NCBI GenBank assembly: GCA_907164885.2
Contig: OU015501.1
Location: forward strand, 66,626,808-66,690,807
Direction: 5' to 3'
DNA from: Dolomedes plantarius
Taxonomy: Eukaryota; Arthropoda; Arachnida; Araneae; Dolomedidae
DNA length: 64,000 bases
Each line of letters opens with the position of its first letter. The stretch's first letter is position 1. Under the pieces are notes generated by a model. That model was not told the origin of the DNA. It saw nothing but the letters and a program-made list of their open reading frames with translations, and ran no database searches. A program made the translations under genes and the position numbers. Positions 30,547 to 44,107 of the stretch are shown one piece after another.

Positions 30547-30966
30547 TATAAAAAAAAACGGCTTGGTCGAGGGTCAAACACACTCCTACTCCCGGGACAG
30601 CCTTGTTGTCGGCGTGGCTTATGCCCCTTGACCGACAGCAGCATCAGTTCAAGGCCATTATAGGCTATTGGGTTTGAAGATACGGCTCCGGTTTTAACTC
30701 AGCACCACAAGGGTCGGAGTCCGACTTGGCTGAAGGTCCGGTCCCGTAATTTTGAACCGAGTCCAGTGACGAGACCAGTACGCTTGATCCCGCACCTCCA
30801 GATATAAATTTTGTGAACTTGGAGGACATTGCAACCACGACAGATTTTACGTGCACCAGTCGCCATTAGCGTACACAGGTGGTGGATTTGTCAGCGGCGA
30901 GCATTGAACCAGAGACGTTGAGATCCCTGGCCCGCTGCTCTTGCCAACCGGCCACCGCGCCCTCCG
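30547..30966 (-). mobile_element. tRNA-derived SINE
   Basis: On the minus strand a tRNA-like head near 30966 reads gcgcggtggccggttggcaa, with a B-box-like ctggttcaatgctc. The body matches the SINE copy at 22420-22614, for example cggtcccgtaattttgaacc and the ccttgaccgacag segment. The block is visibly richer in GC than the flanks. No target duplication was identified because the head abuts a microsatellite. Confidence 0.7.
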
Positions 30967-31147
30967 GTCAGTATAGTATAGTATAGTATAGTAGAGTAGA
31001 GTAGAGTAGAGTAGAGTATAAAATAGTATAGTATGGTATAGTATAGTATAGTAGAGTAGAGAAGAGTAGAGTAGAGTAGAGTAGAGTAGAGTATAATATA
31101 GTATAGTATGGTATAATATAGTATAGTATAGTAGAGTAGAGTAGAGT
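30967..31147. repeat. Pentanucleotide microsatellite (AGTAT/AGTAG)n
   Basis: About 36 units of a 5-base repeat alternate between agtat and agtag blocks. The 86-codon open frame crossing it on the minus strand is an artefact of the repeat. Confidence 0.95.
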
Positions 31148-32552
31148 CCATTAACTAGGGGGATATGCCATAAACTTTTCCACGGATCTCACAAAGAACG
31201 TAATTAATGGTTAATAGTTTTATTTTTATTTGTAATTTTCTCAAATATCGAAAATATTTGAAACGTCTAAAAAAGAGAAATAAAGTTTACAAGAATATAA
31301 GTTCATAATAATCAAAACAAAAATGCATAGATCTGCTCATTTGATTGGTTTTGATATCAAGTTTATTATTTACCAGGTTTTTCAAACTCGAGGACATTTA
31401 ATTACCTTTACTAAAATGTCAAGTTACCTTTTCCTATGAAAAAAAACAGATATCCAGCTATGTGAAAGAAAATATCTGTCACTTTTAATAGACACATCTT
31501 AAATTTTTACGGTTCATTGATTTTGAAGGAAGTGCTTTGTGACGTGGCTCATCTATCACTGTTAAAATCGATCGAATTATGTTAATGAACTATTGTTCTA
31601 TAAATGGAACGCATTTGGTATGACGTGTCATTTCACTTGACCGTTACACTGACATTGAACGAGCTCAAAATGTGCCGAGTTGCGTTGTTTGCGGCAGTGA
31701 GAGTAGAGATGTTTTCAAAATGTGTTGTTGCAATGTATTTTTATCTATATATTGAGGTTTTGAAGCTTCAAAGCATATCTTTTGTTTTATAAGGGTCACT
31801 TTGTGAGAAAAACATTATAAGGTTTATCAAAAATTGGGGGTAAAACAGGTGGTTTGGGACATAGAAAGATTGTAAAGATAAAGCATTAATTTGGGACAAA
31901 AAATTTTCAAATTGAGATATTTCTAAAAGACTGGACAGCAGGGATCACCTGTCTAATAATTTTAAAGGAGATTTATTTTTTCAAAGAAATAATCTCTTAA
32001 TAAATAAGACAGGAAACCGATATTTGCATTAAGGGCTAAACAATGATTTTTGAAGATTCGTCTAAAAAACTGGTTCATGGTAACAAAAGCTATTTAATTA
32101 ATCTTCGAACCCTATTGCATCCTTAAATTTGAAAAAGTTGTAAGGCACAACGACTCAAAAATTATTTATACGGACTATAGTCCTCTAACACTTAATTAAA
32201 GGCGCATCAAAAGGCTGTTTTGATAGATACGTAAACATTTCAAGTAATTGGAGTATCCCAAGGTGGAGATATAGCATTTTGGAAGCGATACATATTCCTT
32301 AAACTAAATATCCCGTCTGATAAGGTCTTCGTTTAATTGAAAGGCATATTATTTAAGATTTATTATTTTGTTTTAGGTTTATTAACGTGATGAAAAAAAA
32401 TTTCATATTTTAGAAATGTACTCTTTCAGCTTGTGTGAATACGTCGTGATACAGTTTGTACTGTTGAGAGTGTAAGGTATTTCCTAGAAGAAAGTCTACA
32501 GTCTGTCATCGGTGGCGAAGTACTGCATGTGTGCTCGGTATTTTGTGAACAA
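31148..32552. other. Intergenic, no gene seen
   Basis: AT-rich single-copy-looking sequence without recognisable genes. Confidence 0.55.
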
Positions 32553-33193
32553 TACTATTGTACTAAGCAGTTTTTGAGACTGCAGCTTCAACCCATAAAT
32601 GATTTTCAAATGAAGAACCTTCAGTTTTCTTGCAAAACAGAGTTCCCGGCCTTATCACTCTATTAGCTGAAGATTTTCAGCTCATAATGACTATTTTTTT
32701 TTGTTGTCTTGTCCGGGATATGAATGCGGTTACGAATATGTTGCAGTTGAGGAAAAGGAATCGTGAATAATTAATTTATCTGCCCCCCCCCCCCAAAAAA
32801 AAAATCAAATTCAAGCTTTTTTTATATCTGTAGTTTCAAGACCTGGTGCAAACGCATATCGAAGTCTTTATACTATTGTACTAAGCAATTTTTGAGACTG
32901 CAGCTTCAACCCAAAAATGATTTTCAAATAGAGAACCTTCAGTTTTCTTGCAAAACAGAGTTCTCGGCCTTATCACTCGATTAGCTGAAGATTTTCAGCT
33001 CATAATGACTATTTTTTTGTTGTCTTGTCCGGGATATGAATGCGGTTACGAATATGTTGCAGTTGAGGAAAAGGAATCGTGAATAATTAATTTATCCGCC
33101 CTCCCCCCCCCCCCCAAAAAAAAAGAAAAACAAATTCAAACTCTTTTATATCTGTAGTTTCAAGACCTAGTGCAAACGCATATCGAAGTCTTT
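32553..33193. repeat. Recent tandem duplication, two units of about 320 bp
   Basis: Unit 1 (32553-32870) and unit 2 (32871-33193) both start tactattgtactaagca and end gcatatcgaagtcttta, and are nearly identical. Each contains a C run followed by an A run (32785-32803 and 33105-33124) whose lengths differ, which accounts for most of the size difference. Confidence 0.92.
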
Positions 33194-35280
33194 ATAAAAG
33201 TAAATGTCCAATTGCTTGAATGCTAAAAGTATTTAAATATTTTAACTGCCAAATACACAAAATGCATGAGAATTACAGCCTGATTTGAAAGATGCATTAT
33301 TTTACAATGTTCAAAGATATTAAGAGTTTACTTTTGGAAATTTAAAGAAAATTTAAATGCTTTTTCCCCCTGTTCCTCTCTATATCACTAAAAAATGTCA
33401 AGCGGTTTCAAATACTAGGTTCAGGAACTGCAAGCACCTTAATCTCGAAACTTTGAGCAATATTTAATAAAACGATAGTCTATTATCTTAAATGTTACAT
33501 CCGTTTGTATAAATTATATGATGTTGCTTTATTTTAAAAACTGTTTGATACATGGAAATTTTTGTAACTTGGAAAAACTACCCTAAATTAATAAGCCAAT
33601 AAAGTAAATTCAGACACATTTGTCATGAATATCAATGTACCAAAATCTGATCAAAAGGGATAATACTAATCCAAACATTGAATTAAAATAACTTTTCCTA
33701 CCTTAATTTTACACTAACAACGAGAATTCACTAGCAGTATTGTAAAAGACAAACAATATTTTCAATATACAATATATGGTTCCCTTTTTAAAAATTTTGT
33801 TATGAAAACTTGTAGTAATTTTCACTAAACAAAAAAGAGTAAAGATTTATTTTACATCAAACAGAAGTATTAATTTGAAAGATGTTCATTTTAGCTACCG
33901 TGTTTTATTTGAAAGATGTATACCCCGAGGGAAATAGACATTAAACATTTCCATTGATCTTAGGCTAATGATAGCTGAATGATCAAATATTGGATTCCAA
34001 GAGAAACTTGTCCAAAAGGTAAAGACTTTATTCCCGAGAGCAAGAGTGACTCACACATCCCTTTATATATGTAAAATAGGAGAATTTCAAGTCTAAGAAT
34101 GCGAAAGCTCTTTAGAGAGCAGGAGAATAGCCTCTTTGTAGTGTTGCTGCACTTGTTAATGGGAAAAACAGTAGCAGCTTTCCATATCACCCTTGAACTG
34201 GGCTTCTTAAATAAACTAAATCAAAAATTTCTTTCTGTCAGTCGAGTGGCACAAAGGCATAAAGGTGTTAAAAACACAATTTTAGAGAGGCAAGATTAAA
34301 ATGCAGGAAATGTTCTCCTGTAATGAACGTTTTAAGTTAAATGATCATTATAACGTTAAAAAAAGAGGGAAAATTTTCAAATTTTATCTGTATTCAATAA
34401 TTCGGGACACAGACTTGTGATTAATTGTATTACCTATATATGTGATAAAAGTTCATATTTAATTCTCTTAAAATTAAATGACCCTGTAACGGCCCAAATC
34501 ACCCTCGTATTAAGCACAAGTTTGGGAAACAACTCGTTGGCTCAAGAGTTATACTTCAGATCTGTTCTTCGAAGTAACGCGCTTACTGATTGCTTAACTA
34601 GACGTATAAATGACCCCGCATAAATGAGCCTAAAATCTTCAGTAGTTTTAAAATCGATTTCTTTAAATGCTCTGAGATGAAAACTTATTTTTTTAATTAA
34701 AACTGTGAAGAAGGAAATTATACATATTATTACTGTTTAACTGAATTTTATACGTTGATAATTTATTATGCATATTTTGTACAACACTCGCAGTTAATGT
34801 TAGATATTCAAAATTAGACGCTGAGTTTCAGCCAATTTTGATACTATTAAATCTTATGCATTTCTTTACCAAACTATTTCAAAGCTAAACAATTTCAATA
34901 ATTGTTCTAATAAATTCTGCTTCATTTTTAAAACCTTTCCATTTTTCATCTCCAAAAACTTTTAATTTCTTTTCAAAAGTCTTAATGCAATTAGTTGGTC
35001 AGAAATCATCTAGTATGCATTCAGCTCTTTAACATACAAAGTCATGTTTTGTTGCAGAAAAAGATAAAATTATGTTTGTTTAGTCATCGATAAAAAATAA
35101 AAAATTCGTTTCGCCGATCACACTAAAAATAAAAAAACAGCGTTATTTGCCTTTTCCTACCTTGAACTGGATGGAACACAGGCTTGAAAACCGTAACTCC
35201 CATAGGATGCAAAATTAGGTCATCCCATCCCAAAACTTTAGGGAGAGAGTAATTATTAGGTTATTAGGTCGCGATGTTCA
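33194..35280. other. Intergenic, no gene seen
   Basis: Open frames around 34099-34299 and 34417-34623 are short, lack family motifs and are probably chance. Confidence 0.5.
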
Positions 35281-35333
35281 CTCCCCCTACTCTAATAAGA
35301 TTCAAAGCTAGAGGAAGGGATTAAAACGGAGAG

Positions 35334-35340
35334 TATAAAT
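35334..35340 (+). promoter_or_regulatory. Promoter-like TATA box with a following first-exon candidate
   Basis: TATAAAT lies in a GC-raised patch (35165-35500). A start about 30 bases on would give a leader of about 125 bases without an ATG, closing at cgaa|gtaagc (35492). The layout is the same as at the SIFamide promoter. No coding exon can be tied to it with confidence. Confidence 0.35.
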
Positions 35341-35491
35341 TCTCACACCGATTTTTCTCCCGGGTAGTAGAAATTCTCTGAACAGTTACGAAACAAAACA
35401 CTCCCTTTCATCTCATCTCCTGAAACAACCTGCTGAAAAAAGAATCAAACTGCCCCTCTGGTGAAAAGTATCGGAAGTGTGCCCTTTCGAA

Positions 35492-37259
35492 GTAAGCTAC
35501 TCTTTGCACAATATTAATTACTTTTAGCATGCAGCAACGACGGATTAAAATGTTCATTACTGTATTTTAAAGGAAAAGGGAAATTTGTGATTAATAGGGC
35601 GAAATTCAGTGAAATGAGAAAGAGTTTCATTTCTTATACGAGAAATATATTCTACCAATCAGCTACGAGTTATGCGTTTAGATTAATAATATTTATTTAA
35701 GATTAACATAAAAATATCTTTAAAAATTATTTGCAGTTTTATTACGTTTTTCCTTAATTATGAGAGCATTGGTAAATTTCCTACTTAAACATGTGTTTAA
35801 ACAAATTCAATTTTTCTGAAATAATAATTAAAAGAATGTAATAATAAAAAAGATCCTGAAAAAATTATTTTCAGAAATTATGAAATATATTTACAAAAGT
35901 CCATGATTCTTTGGTTAACTCACAGCTTCTCTTTCTTTTTCATAATTTTGCTTACTACTTGATAACAACAAGCCACTTACAAGAATATTATTCACTGATT
36001 TATTATTCGTATTAAATAAATGTTTTTTTTTAAATTTTGTTAGATAAGGAATAAAAATAACAATTCTAAAAGGAATAAATTTTATTTAATGCTGCAAAGT
36101 ATTATTATTTTTGAATTCAATATAAAATATCATTTACTCGAAAGTTAGCCGATTGCTTAGCAAAATATCAGAAAATTAAATTTAATTTTAAATTCAAATC
36201 GCTTCATATTAATGTAATAATTTTTTTAAGATCATGTTGAACACCTTCGATCCCTAATTTTGTGTTCATTAAAATGTTTTTTTTTTCATGTGCAATCATT
36301 TTTCATTTACATTTGATGCATTGTCTAATAGCGCCTTTATAAAACTACAATTTTGTTCATTTAAAAAAATCATTACAAATGAGTTTTCTGTCGCTGTTCA
36401 GGGTATGAATCTATCACGCGTCTAAACAAATTCAACAGGTGAACTCTTGTTTGTAGCAATGAACTCTTTCCAAACGAAACATCAGTATCCACCCAGATTA
36501 AATCGATAACACCATTAAAACTCAATTTGTATGGTATAAGTCTTTAATGTGAGAAGAAGAAATTTTAAGGAATCATTTCTTCTGAAACCTAAAAATAAGA
36601 AAATGGGAAAGATAATCAATTGATTTTTTGTTAGTTCAAATTACGGATCGTATACTAACGCAAGAACTAATGTTCGAAGTATTTAAAAGTCGCAAAGTAA
36701 GATGTAGATACTAAGGAAAAATGCCTTTTTTTTACGTACTATGTAAATTAATTAAGGATATAAAAATTCAAATACTTCTAATCTATAATATTATCTCGAC
36801 CATTTTTTATGCTCTTTAGAAAGCTATTCTTAATAATTGATATCCAATAGCATATTTTTTTTCATTTATAACCCAGCTCTAAAACTTGTACATTTTAATA
36901 CGAAATTTTTGTATATTTTTAACTTCATGCCTACGTAAAAAAATATAGAATTATTTTTGTTAAAAGTTTAATAAAAAAAATAGTTACTGAAATCAATGGT
37001 TACTGAAATCTTTTTTTCTGGTTTTATCTCCTTCTTAATATGTAAATCTTAATTCTTTTTTCAAAATAATCAAAATTACTTTGGGTGAATTTCATAATGT
37101 CCAATATAAAATAACCTCTTAAGTACTGTAAAAAATTAAATATATGCATTTATATTTATATTCTGTCATATTGCCTTACAAATTTTGTTTTAGTCTTACC
37201 TAAAATATTGCGCTGCTTAGAACTCAGATCCGGGACCGAGTAACAGCATTTAAACGTTT
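35492..37259. other. Intergenic or intronic, no gene seen
   Basis: Very AT-rich with no motif-bearing frame. It could be the start of an intron if the promoter at 35334 is real. Confidence 0.5.
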
Positions 37260-37875
37260 CATCCCCAAGTCATGCTTGTACCATTTATAAATGATTCTTA
37301 TTAGCTTATCTTATAAATAAGAAATAAAATATTCCCGACTAAAGTCAATACTTTTTAGTTACTGTCAGATGCCTCAACTCCTCTTTTTACCTAATATAGA
37401 TCAGGACCCTTCATCACCAGGTCATGCTTGTATCCTTTATAAATGGTTCTTATTAGCTAACTTTATAAATAGGAAATAAAATATTCCTGAATAAAGTCAA
37501 TACTTTTTAGTTACTGTCAAATGCCTCTACTCCTCTTTTTACCTAATACAGATCAGCACCCTTCATCACCAGGTCATGCTTGTATCCTTTATAAATGATC
37601 CTTATTAGCTTATTTTATAAATAGGAAATAAAATATTCCTGGCTAAAGTCAATACTTTTTAGTTACTGTCAGATGTATCTACTCCTACCTCCACCTATCA
37701 ACTAAAATAGATCAGCATCCTTCGTCCTCAGGTCTTGGTTGTGCCATTTAAAAATTATCCTTATCAGCTTATTTTATAAATCAGAAACAAAATATTCCCG
37801 ACTAAACTCAATACATTTTAGTTACTGTCAGATACCTCTACTCCTCCCCCCCCCCACCTAAAGCAGATCAGCAGA
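37260..37875. repeat. Tandem repeat, four units of about 152-159 bp
   Basis: Units start near 37260, 37412, 37564 and 37723. Each holds caggtcatgcttgt-like, cttattagctta and gtcaatactttttagttact segments. The middle two units are the most alike and the outer ones more diverged. Confidence 0.9.
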
Positions 37876-39480
37876 CTTTTTCGCTAATAAAAAAGGCAAA
37901 AAAGTATAGGAGCTAAATGGAAATGTACGGTATCCTGAAAATACATTGTTCTCAGACCCTACAGTTTTGCTGTACTACGTAGCATCTGGTATAGTGTGTG
38001 TGCAAATTTAATGCATATTCAAAAGTTCCTGCAATTGATTTTTTTTTCATACAAGTATATGAGTAACGCAGATGTAAATTTTCAAAGTTTAATTCTGCAG
38101 GTTATTCACTAGGCAATGTTATACATACTACATTAGCTCCTCGTATAATGTTTATATAGCAACAACCATCATAAGCTTTATAATATATTCTTAGCATATA
38201 TTTATGTGAAAGTATATTTCAAAACTTTAAAGGTCTTTGCATTTTTAAATAACTTTGTTGTCCTTTTGGGATACATATTTAAATCAATAGAAGTCCAAAC
38301 TAACCAAGGTGATGTTTGTAGCACTTATGTTTTAGTTATCGAAAAACACTGTCATGAATACAAATATTAAAATGTAAAAATAAAAGTAGAATAAATGGAT
38401 AATTAAATCTTCTTAGTAATGTTTTTATATACGAAAAACGAATATTTGATTTAGTAACGTTTAATTTTGTTTATGTGGTTACAGGGCTTAAGGATGACAA
38501 ATAATAGGTTTTTGGTTTCCAGTATGAATGAAGAGCGTGTTTAATTAGAGATACGTCTCTTGTGTAGACCAGCATAAAGAAACTTCCTACCATGATTACA
38601 ATGAAAGAACTAATGAGTGTAATTATTTATCATGACTAGAATGACAAACAAGCGTAAGATTGATATGGATGAGTCTGCTTGTACTAACTTCTCATTGCAA
38701 ATGTTAGAATTTTTTTTAAATATACGCATTTTTTGGGCATAGATTCTGCAACAAACTTTATAATCTTGGTTTATAGACGGTACTCAACACATTACATATA
38801 TTTCCGCTTTACAATACGATTTTTTTGTTTCTGGAATGAACCCAACTTTTAGACAAACGAACCTAATATAGTGCAAAGCAGCATAGTGTTGTGCTATGAA
38901 TAAGAGTGGTTAAATCAGATATAATAACTGATTTGTTAATTTTAAGGCTTAACACAGCAAAATGTTTTCATATTTATAAATTGCAAAGTAAAGTGTTTGT
39001 ATTAAAGAAAAAAATTAATTATTCTAGAAAATTAAATTTAAATTAATACGGTTATTTCAGAGTATACGTAGAGAAATAGATTTATGTTTTGTGTATCCAC
39101 ATAGTTCACCACTGCCCATTACCTTAAAACTTTGAGGGAGAAGAAATCAGCACAATTTTAAGCATCAAAACTTCTCGGAGTCTCAGGTCCAATTTTATGT
39201 TTCGCTATTGTGATGTTTTGATCAAACATCTCCCTTACTTCTTTTAATTATTAAACACCCCACTTTGATTCAAGTCCGAAAGTTTTATGAAATCCTTGCT
39301 TTCCTCAATTATTACGAAGTTTGGTCTTCGTCTCATTGCCAGTTAAACGTCACAAACTAGTTCCAAGAATTATCGGTCGAAAATATCTGAGAAAATGGAT
39401 ATTCAAAACAACCTGCCTACGTTCTACAAGCCATAGATTATCGTGTTACGGCGGCTACCCACAGGTATCATTCATGTGAA
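37876..39480. other. Intergenic, no gene seen
   Basis: AT-rich DNA without recognised genes or repeats. Confidence 0.55.
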
Positions 39481-39518
39481 TGGGAGAGGTAACTCCAGTT
39501 GTGATCAGCTCTTCCCTC

Positions 39519-40010
39519 GATGACAGCTAAAGACTGGAAGATGATCACGGAAAGTAACGAATCTTCTTTCAAACACTTACCATCAGATGGACAATTTGAT
39601 ATGTGTTTCCTCAAGGACAGACCATTGCCTTACTGCATTGTACCAACCGTGAAGTTAGGAAAGGGATCCGGATTGCTATGGGTTTATTTATGCACAGATG
39701 TATTAGGTTCTGTAACTGAAGTACCGTCAAATATTTATCAAAAGAGTACATAAATCGAGTTAAGAGTACCTAAAGAGTTACAAACAACTGAGCTCTGTCT
39801 ACGAAACTGCAGTACTTTCGGAACAGCACATTGTCTCTTTCCGATCTATATGATACTTCGATGTCTATTTAGGTCTGTCTAGAGAGGCACAAAAGATGGA
39901 TCGACCGAGTTAAAGTCCGAGCTTCTGTCTGGTCTTACCCATATACTAATGAACTAGAATTCCGAATCCGTCTCCTAAGGACTTCTTCCTAACACTTTTC
40001 TAGCAATGGC
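39519..40010 (+). pseudogene. Decayed Tc1-like transposase fragment
   Basis: One open frame to 39753 reads ESNESSFKHLPSDGQFD and then CIVPTVKLGKGSGLLWVY. These correspond to the WSDESRFxLFPSDGR and CIVPTVKxGGGSVMVWG parts of Tc1 transposases. The catalytic Asp of the first motif is replaced by Asn (SNES). Further along, DRPS*SP near 39900 may be the DWPSQSPDLNP motif. Other parts are lost and no inverted ends were found, so this is an old relic. Confidence 0.6.
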
Positions 40011-40196
40011 GTTAGTGAAGGAATAGTGACATGTCCCAGCACAGACTTCATGGATAGTAGGTGAAAACAATCAACGCAAGTTATTTATTACAAATGCCCG
40101 GAAGATTGGCTATGACGCAATTTGTTCTCAGTAAAGGGCGAGACTGCTGGCCATTTAAGGGGACACTGTATAGGTGGCCAGCATTACCCCCTACAA

Positions 40197-40237
40197 GCCG
40201 GTCCCGTAATTTAGAACCGAGACAAGTGGCGAGACAA
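40197..40237 (-). repeat. Short SINE fragment
   Basis: Sequence gccggtcccgtaatttagaa continuing to gtggcgagacaa matches the internal part of the SINE at 30547-30966 in the same orientation. Confidence 0.5.
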
Positions 40238-41379
40238 TCAACGCAAGTAAGTATATCAACGCAAGTAAGTATGGTTAAAAAGTAAACTGATTTTGTGAAA
40301 CAGCTTTCGACTATAGCTTTCGACTTTTAATCAAGCCATCCGAATAATTTTAAGAATTATATAAGTTTCTAATTTTGGTAATGACCGCGATTATATAAAA
40401 AATAGACTTAACTCGAGACATCTAAAAATATCTACTCAACTATCCTTTCTTTATTCAAGAAATTTTTCCCACTGTTTATGGAGCGATGACTATCACTACA
40501 GCTAGGCTATATATGTGTGTATTTATTTATTTGTGTGTGTATATATGCATAAAGGTGTATATGACTGGATATTGGTGTTCCTTTTGATGTGACCTGAAAT
40601 AAGATATTTAAACATATGTCATGATACATATAAAATCGTGTTATGAATTTAAACTGAATGAAAAAAATTTTCTCGAATGTTAAATAGGGAGAAACCAGAA
40701 ACTTCAATGCAGGTATTCGTATTATTAATTATACAATAGTTTTATGTAGATGAAATTTAGTTTTAGTTAATTTTCATCGTGTAATTACATTAGATTGCAA
40801 TTTTCCTCCCTCTACCTTCAAATTAAAGATTTAAATTTCTGATTAAAGACTCGATGGGGTTTACAAAACTTTCTTTACTTTTTTCCTAATTACGAGACAA
40901 ATTGCTTTTCCCCGAAACATCTTTTTAAAGTGCAGCAATCTTTTTTTAAAAAATTAAGTAGGTCAGTTGCTTTTTATCACTAAGGGGATTAAAAACAATT
41001 AAATAATTAGAAGCTTTTTTTATTTATAGATGTACGATTTTCAACATAAATACGTATAACAAAATTATTTGCGTTACATGCAAATTGCAGAATTAAATTT
41101 CAGTTAAAAAAATTGTAGGGACTTTGCAAATTTCAAACTTTAAATAAGAACCTTTTTACAGTAGAATAGCTAACTTTTATGCTCATTTTGTCTATAATCT
41201 TGTGAGTAATGCAATACTCTTCTCTAGTGCTTTATAACTATCTAATGTAGCACTAGTGTTAAATTATTAAATAATATATTAGTCTATTTACAAACGGAAA
41301 TGTTTTCTAGGGATTGAGTTGCATAAATGCAAATTTTCAGTCAATACCATAGATTTGAGTTGTAAAGGATAGTAATAAG
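40238..41379. other. Intergenic, no gene seen
   Basis: AT-rich, with a short (GT)n/(TA)n stretch near 40510-40560 and no recognised gene. Confidence 0.55.
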
Positions 41380-41524
41380 CAGGACTCGATTTGAGGCGGA
41401 ACGCGCCGGAACTGCGTTCCGGTACCTCCCATTAGGAAAAAAATTACGATGGTTATAAACATTTATTTAATCACATATTTCTCTATTGTTAGTCAGTGGG
41501 CCTGTCCTTTTATATATATATATA

Positions 41525-42822
41525 CAGAGGCTGTTCGCACATTTTTTAGACGATTTTGGTAAGCGGTAATAAAAACTCGTTTGCTGCAAAAGAAATAATT
41601 GCAATTGTACTATGTTTTTAAAAGTCAAAATTATCGTCTGCGGCTTGAAAGTTTTGTTTTTATTCAAAATGGCGTTTTTAACAAAGCAGTGGTTCGAAGG
41701 CTACATTTATGCTCTTTCCGAAGAGAAATATGTATACTCCGTTATCCAAAAACGATGTGAGAGTCATAGTTTTGTGAAATCTAAAGCGTCGATAGGTAAT
41801 ATCGTCAACAAGAAAGGAAAAAAACGTCAAATTGGAGCCTCAAGTGGGACAAAAATTCCAAACTAGTATCCAAGGAAAAAACGGACATCTTCGACTATTG
41901 CAAAGGTACGTTGTATAATGTTAAAAGAAAATCCCCCTAGTCAAAGGACAGTTGCAAAATCATTAAAATGCTCGGTGTCCACTGTAAACAAAATGATAAA
42001 CGTTGATTTAAATCTTAAGAAAGCGAAAAAACGCAATGTACATCGTCTTCTTCCAAATCATATCGCTGAACGCAGGACACGCTGCAGAATTCTATATGAG
42101 AAAGACTTATCCAAAGAAAAATGGAAAACAATTGTCACAATAGATGAATCATGGGTGTATTTAAATGATTGCAACAACAAAAGAGCCATTTATTATCATA
42201 AAAGGGGAGAAAAAAATTTAAGTACATGGTTCAAAGAATCGAAAGAAAGTTTTTCTAAGGGATTCGTGATTGTTGCTGGTTTTTCTTATAATGGCAAGTT
42301 AAAAATAAAGAGAGTGGAAAAAAATGTCAAGATTAACTCCAAATACTATCAGGAACATATTTTATCGCCAATTTTTCTGAATGAAATACCATCGCTTTAC
42401 CCACAGTGCCATCAATCTGTCAGACTCCATCAGGACAAAGCTAGCAGTCACACATTAAAATCCACTGTAAATTTCCTAAAAGAAATGTAACAAAAAACTG
42501 GTATCAAGGCCATACCCTTCACTGATATCCCTACTAAATCTCCCGATGTATCACCTATGGATTTTTGTGCTTTCGGACTTTTAAAATCTGCATTATCCAA
42601 ACGTCGTCCCCAAACCCTTACAGGACTCTGGAAAGCTGTTCAGGAGGAATGGGATAGAAAACCTCTTCTGACACTTCAAAAGGCATTATTATCCTGGAAA
42701 TTGCGATGTCGAAAGATAGTTCAGAATAAGGGATGTCAAATAGAACATTTAAAACACAAGAATTTTACGTAATTTAGTTTTGTGAATACAATATACATCG
42801 TCTAAAAAATGTGTGAACAGCC

Positions 42823-42826
<4 letters not shown>
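41525..42826 (+). mobile_element. D-41-D mariner-type transposon, copy 3, nearly intact
   Basis: The left end cagaggctgttcgcacattt and the right end aaatgtgtgaacagcctctg are inverses over about 29 bp with one mismatch, flanked by TA on both sides. The element is 1302 bp, equal to copy 2, and inserted in a (TA)n run. It is the best preserved of the three copies in the window. Confidence 0.93.
41669..42772 (+). pseudogene. Nearly intact D-41-D mariner-type transposase
   Basis: A single 368-codon frame runs from ATG 41669 (MAFLTKQWFEGYIYALSEEK) to a TAA at 42770-42772. It is broken only by TAG at 41864-41866 and TAA at 42488-42490, with no indels. A helix-turn-helix segment (QRTVAKSLKCSVSTVNKM) binds the ends. 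The catalytic triad is visible: TIDESWVY, RLHQDKASSHT and SPMDFCAFG. There are 41 residues between the second and third Asp, which fits the D-41-D group of the IS630-Tc1-mariner superfamily described in insects and other animals. The enzyme would cut and paste the element at TA sites. The two stops mean this copy is not active. Confidence 0.9.

Positions 42827-42881
<55 letters not shown>
42827..42881. repeat. (TA)n microsatellite
   Basis: The ta run right of the mariner insertion. The run at 41510-41524 on the other side is its left half, split by the insertion. Confidence 0.9.
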
Positions 42882-42885
<4 letters not shown>

Positions 42886-43177
42886 TTTGGGATTCCCCCA
42901 CACACCCCGGAAGATTACAGTTCCGGCACCTATATTTGTAGAAATCGAGCACTGATAATAAGCATAACATAAAATTCAATGATATGGATGGTGATATGAA
43001 TATCGTATGAGAATTTTGATATCACTATTTGCTTCCTTACAATAAGGCTCTTTTTGCTGGTTAACCAACAATTGGAAATGTTTAGTCAGTATCCTGCCCC
43101 GAGACTCATCTGATGCTTTCTTTCTCTCGCTACTGTTGAGAAACTGTAGGTGGCCGAAAACCCCTATATAGATATTA

Positions 43178-44107
<930 letters not shown>

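Larger units (their letters stand above)
41380..42954. mobile_element. hAT-like MITE, interrupted by a nested mariner
   Basis: The left end caggactcgatttgaggcgg and the right end (cagtgctcgatttctacaaa on the minus strand) share an imperfect 13-bp inverted terminus of the hAT type (CAG...). Both sides carry an 8-bp duplication, gtaataag at 41372-41379 and ataataag at 42955-42962 (7 of 8 identical). Without the nested 1302-bp element the MITE is about 273 bp with a (TA)n core. It has no coding capacity. Confidence 0.65.

Noticed and set aside
30891..31151. 86-codon frame on the minus strand
   Set aside because: It crosses a pentanucleotide microsatellite and a SINE head, so it is a repeat artefact.
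32785..33124. C-run/A-run pairs as a possible CRISPR-like or regulatory repeat
   Set aside because: There are only two units and they belong to a simple tandem duplication. No repeat-spacer array exists anywhere in the window.
34099..34623. Two short + strand frames as genes
   Set aside because: No start context, splice signals or family motifs, and the length is within chance for this stretch.
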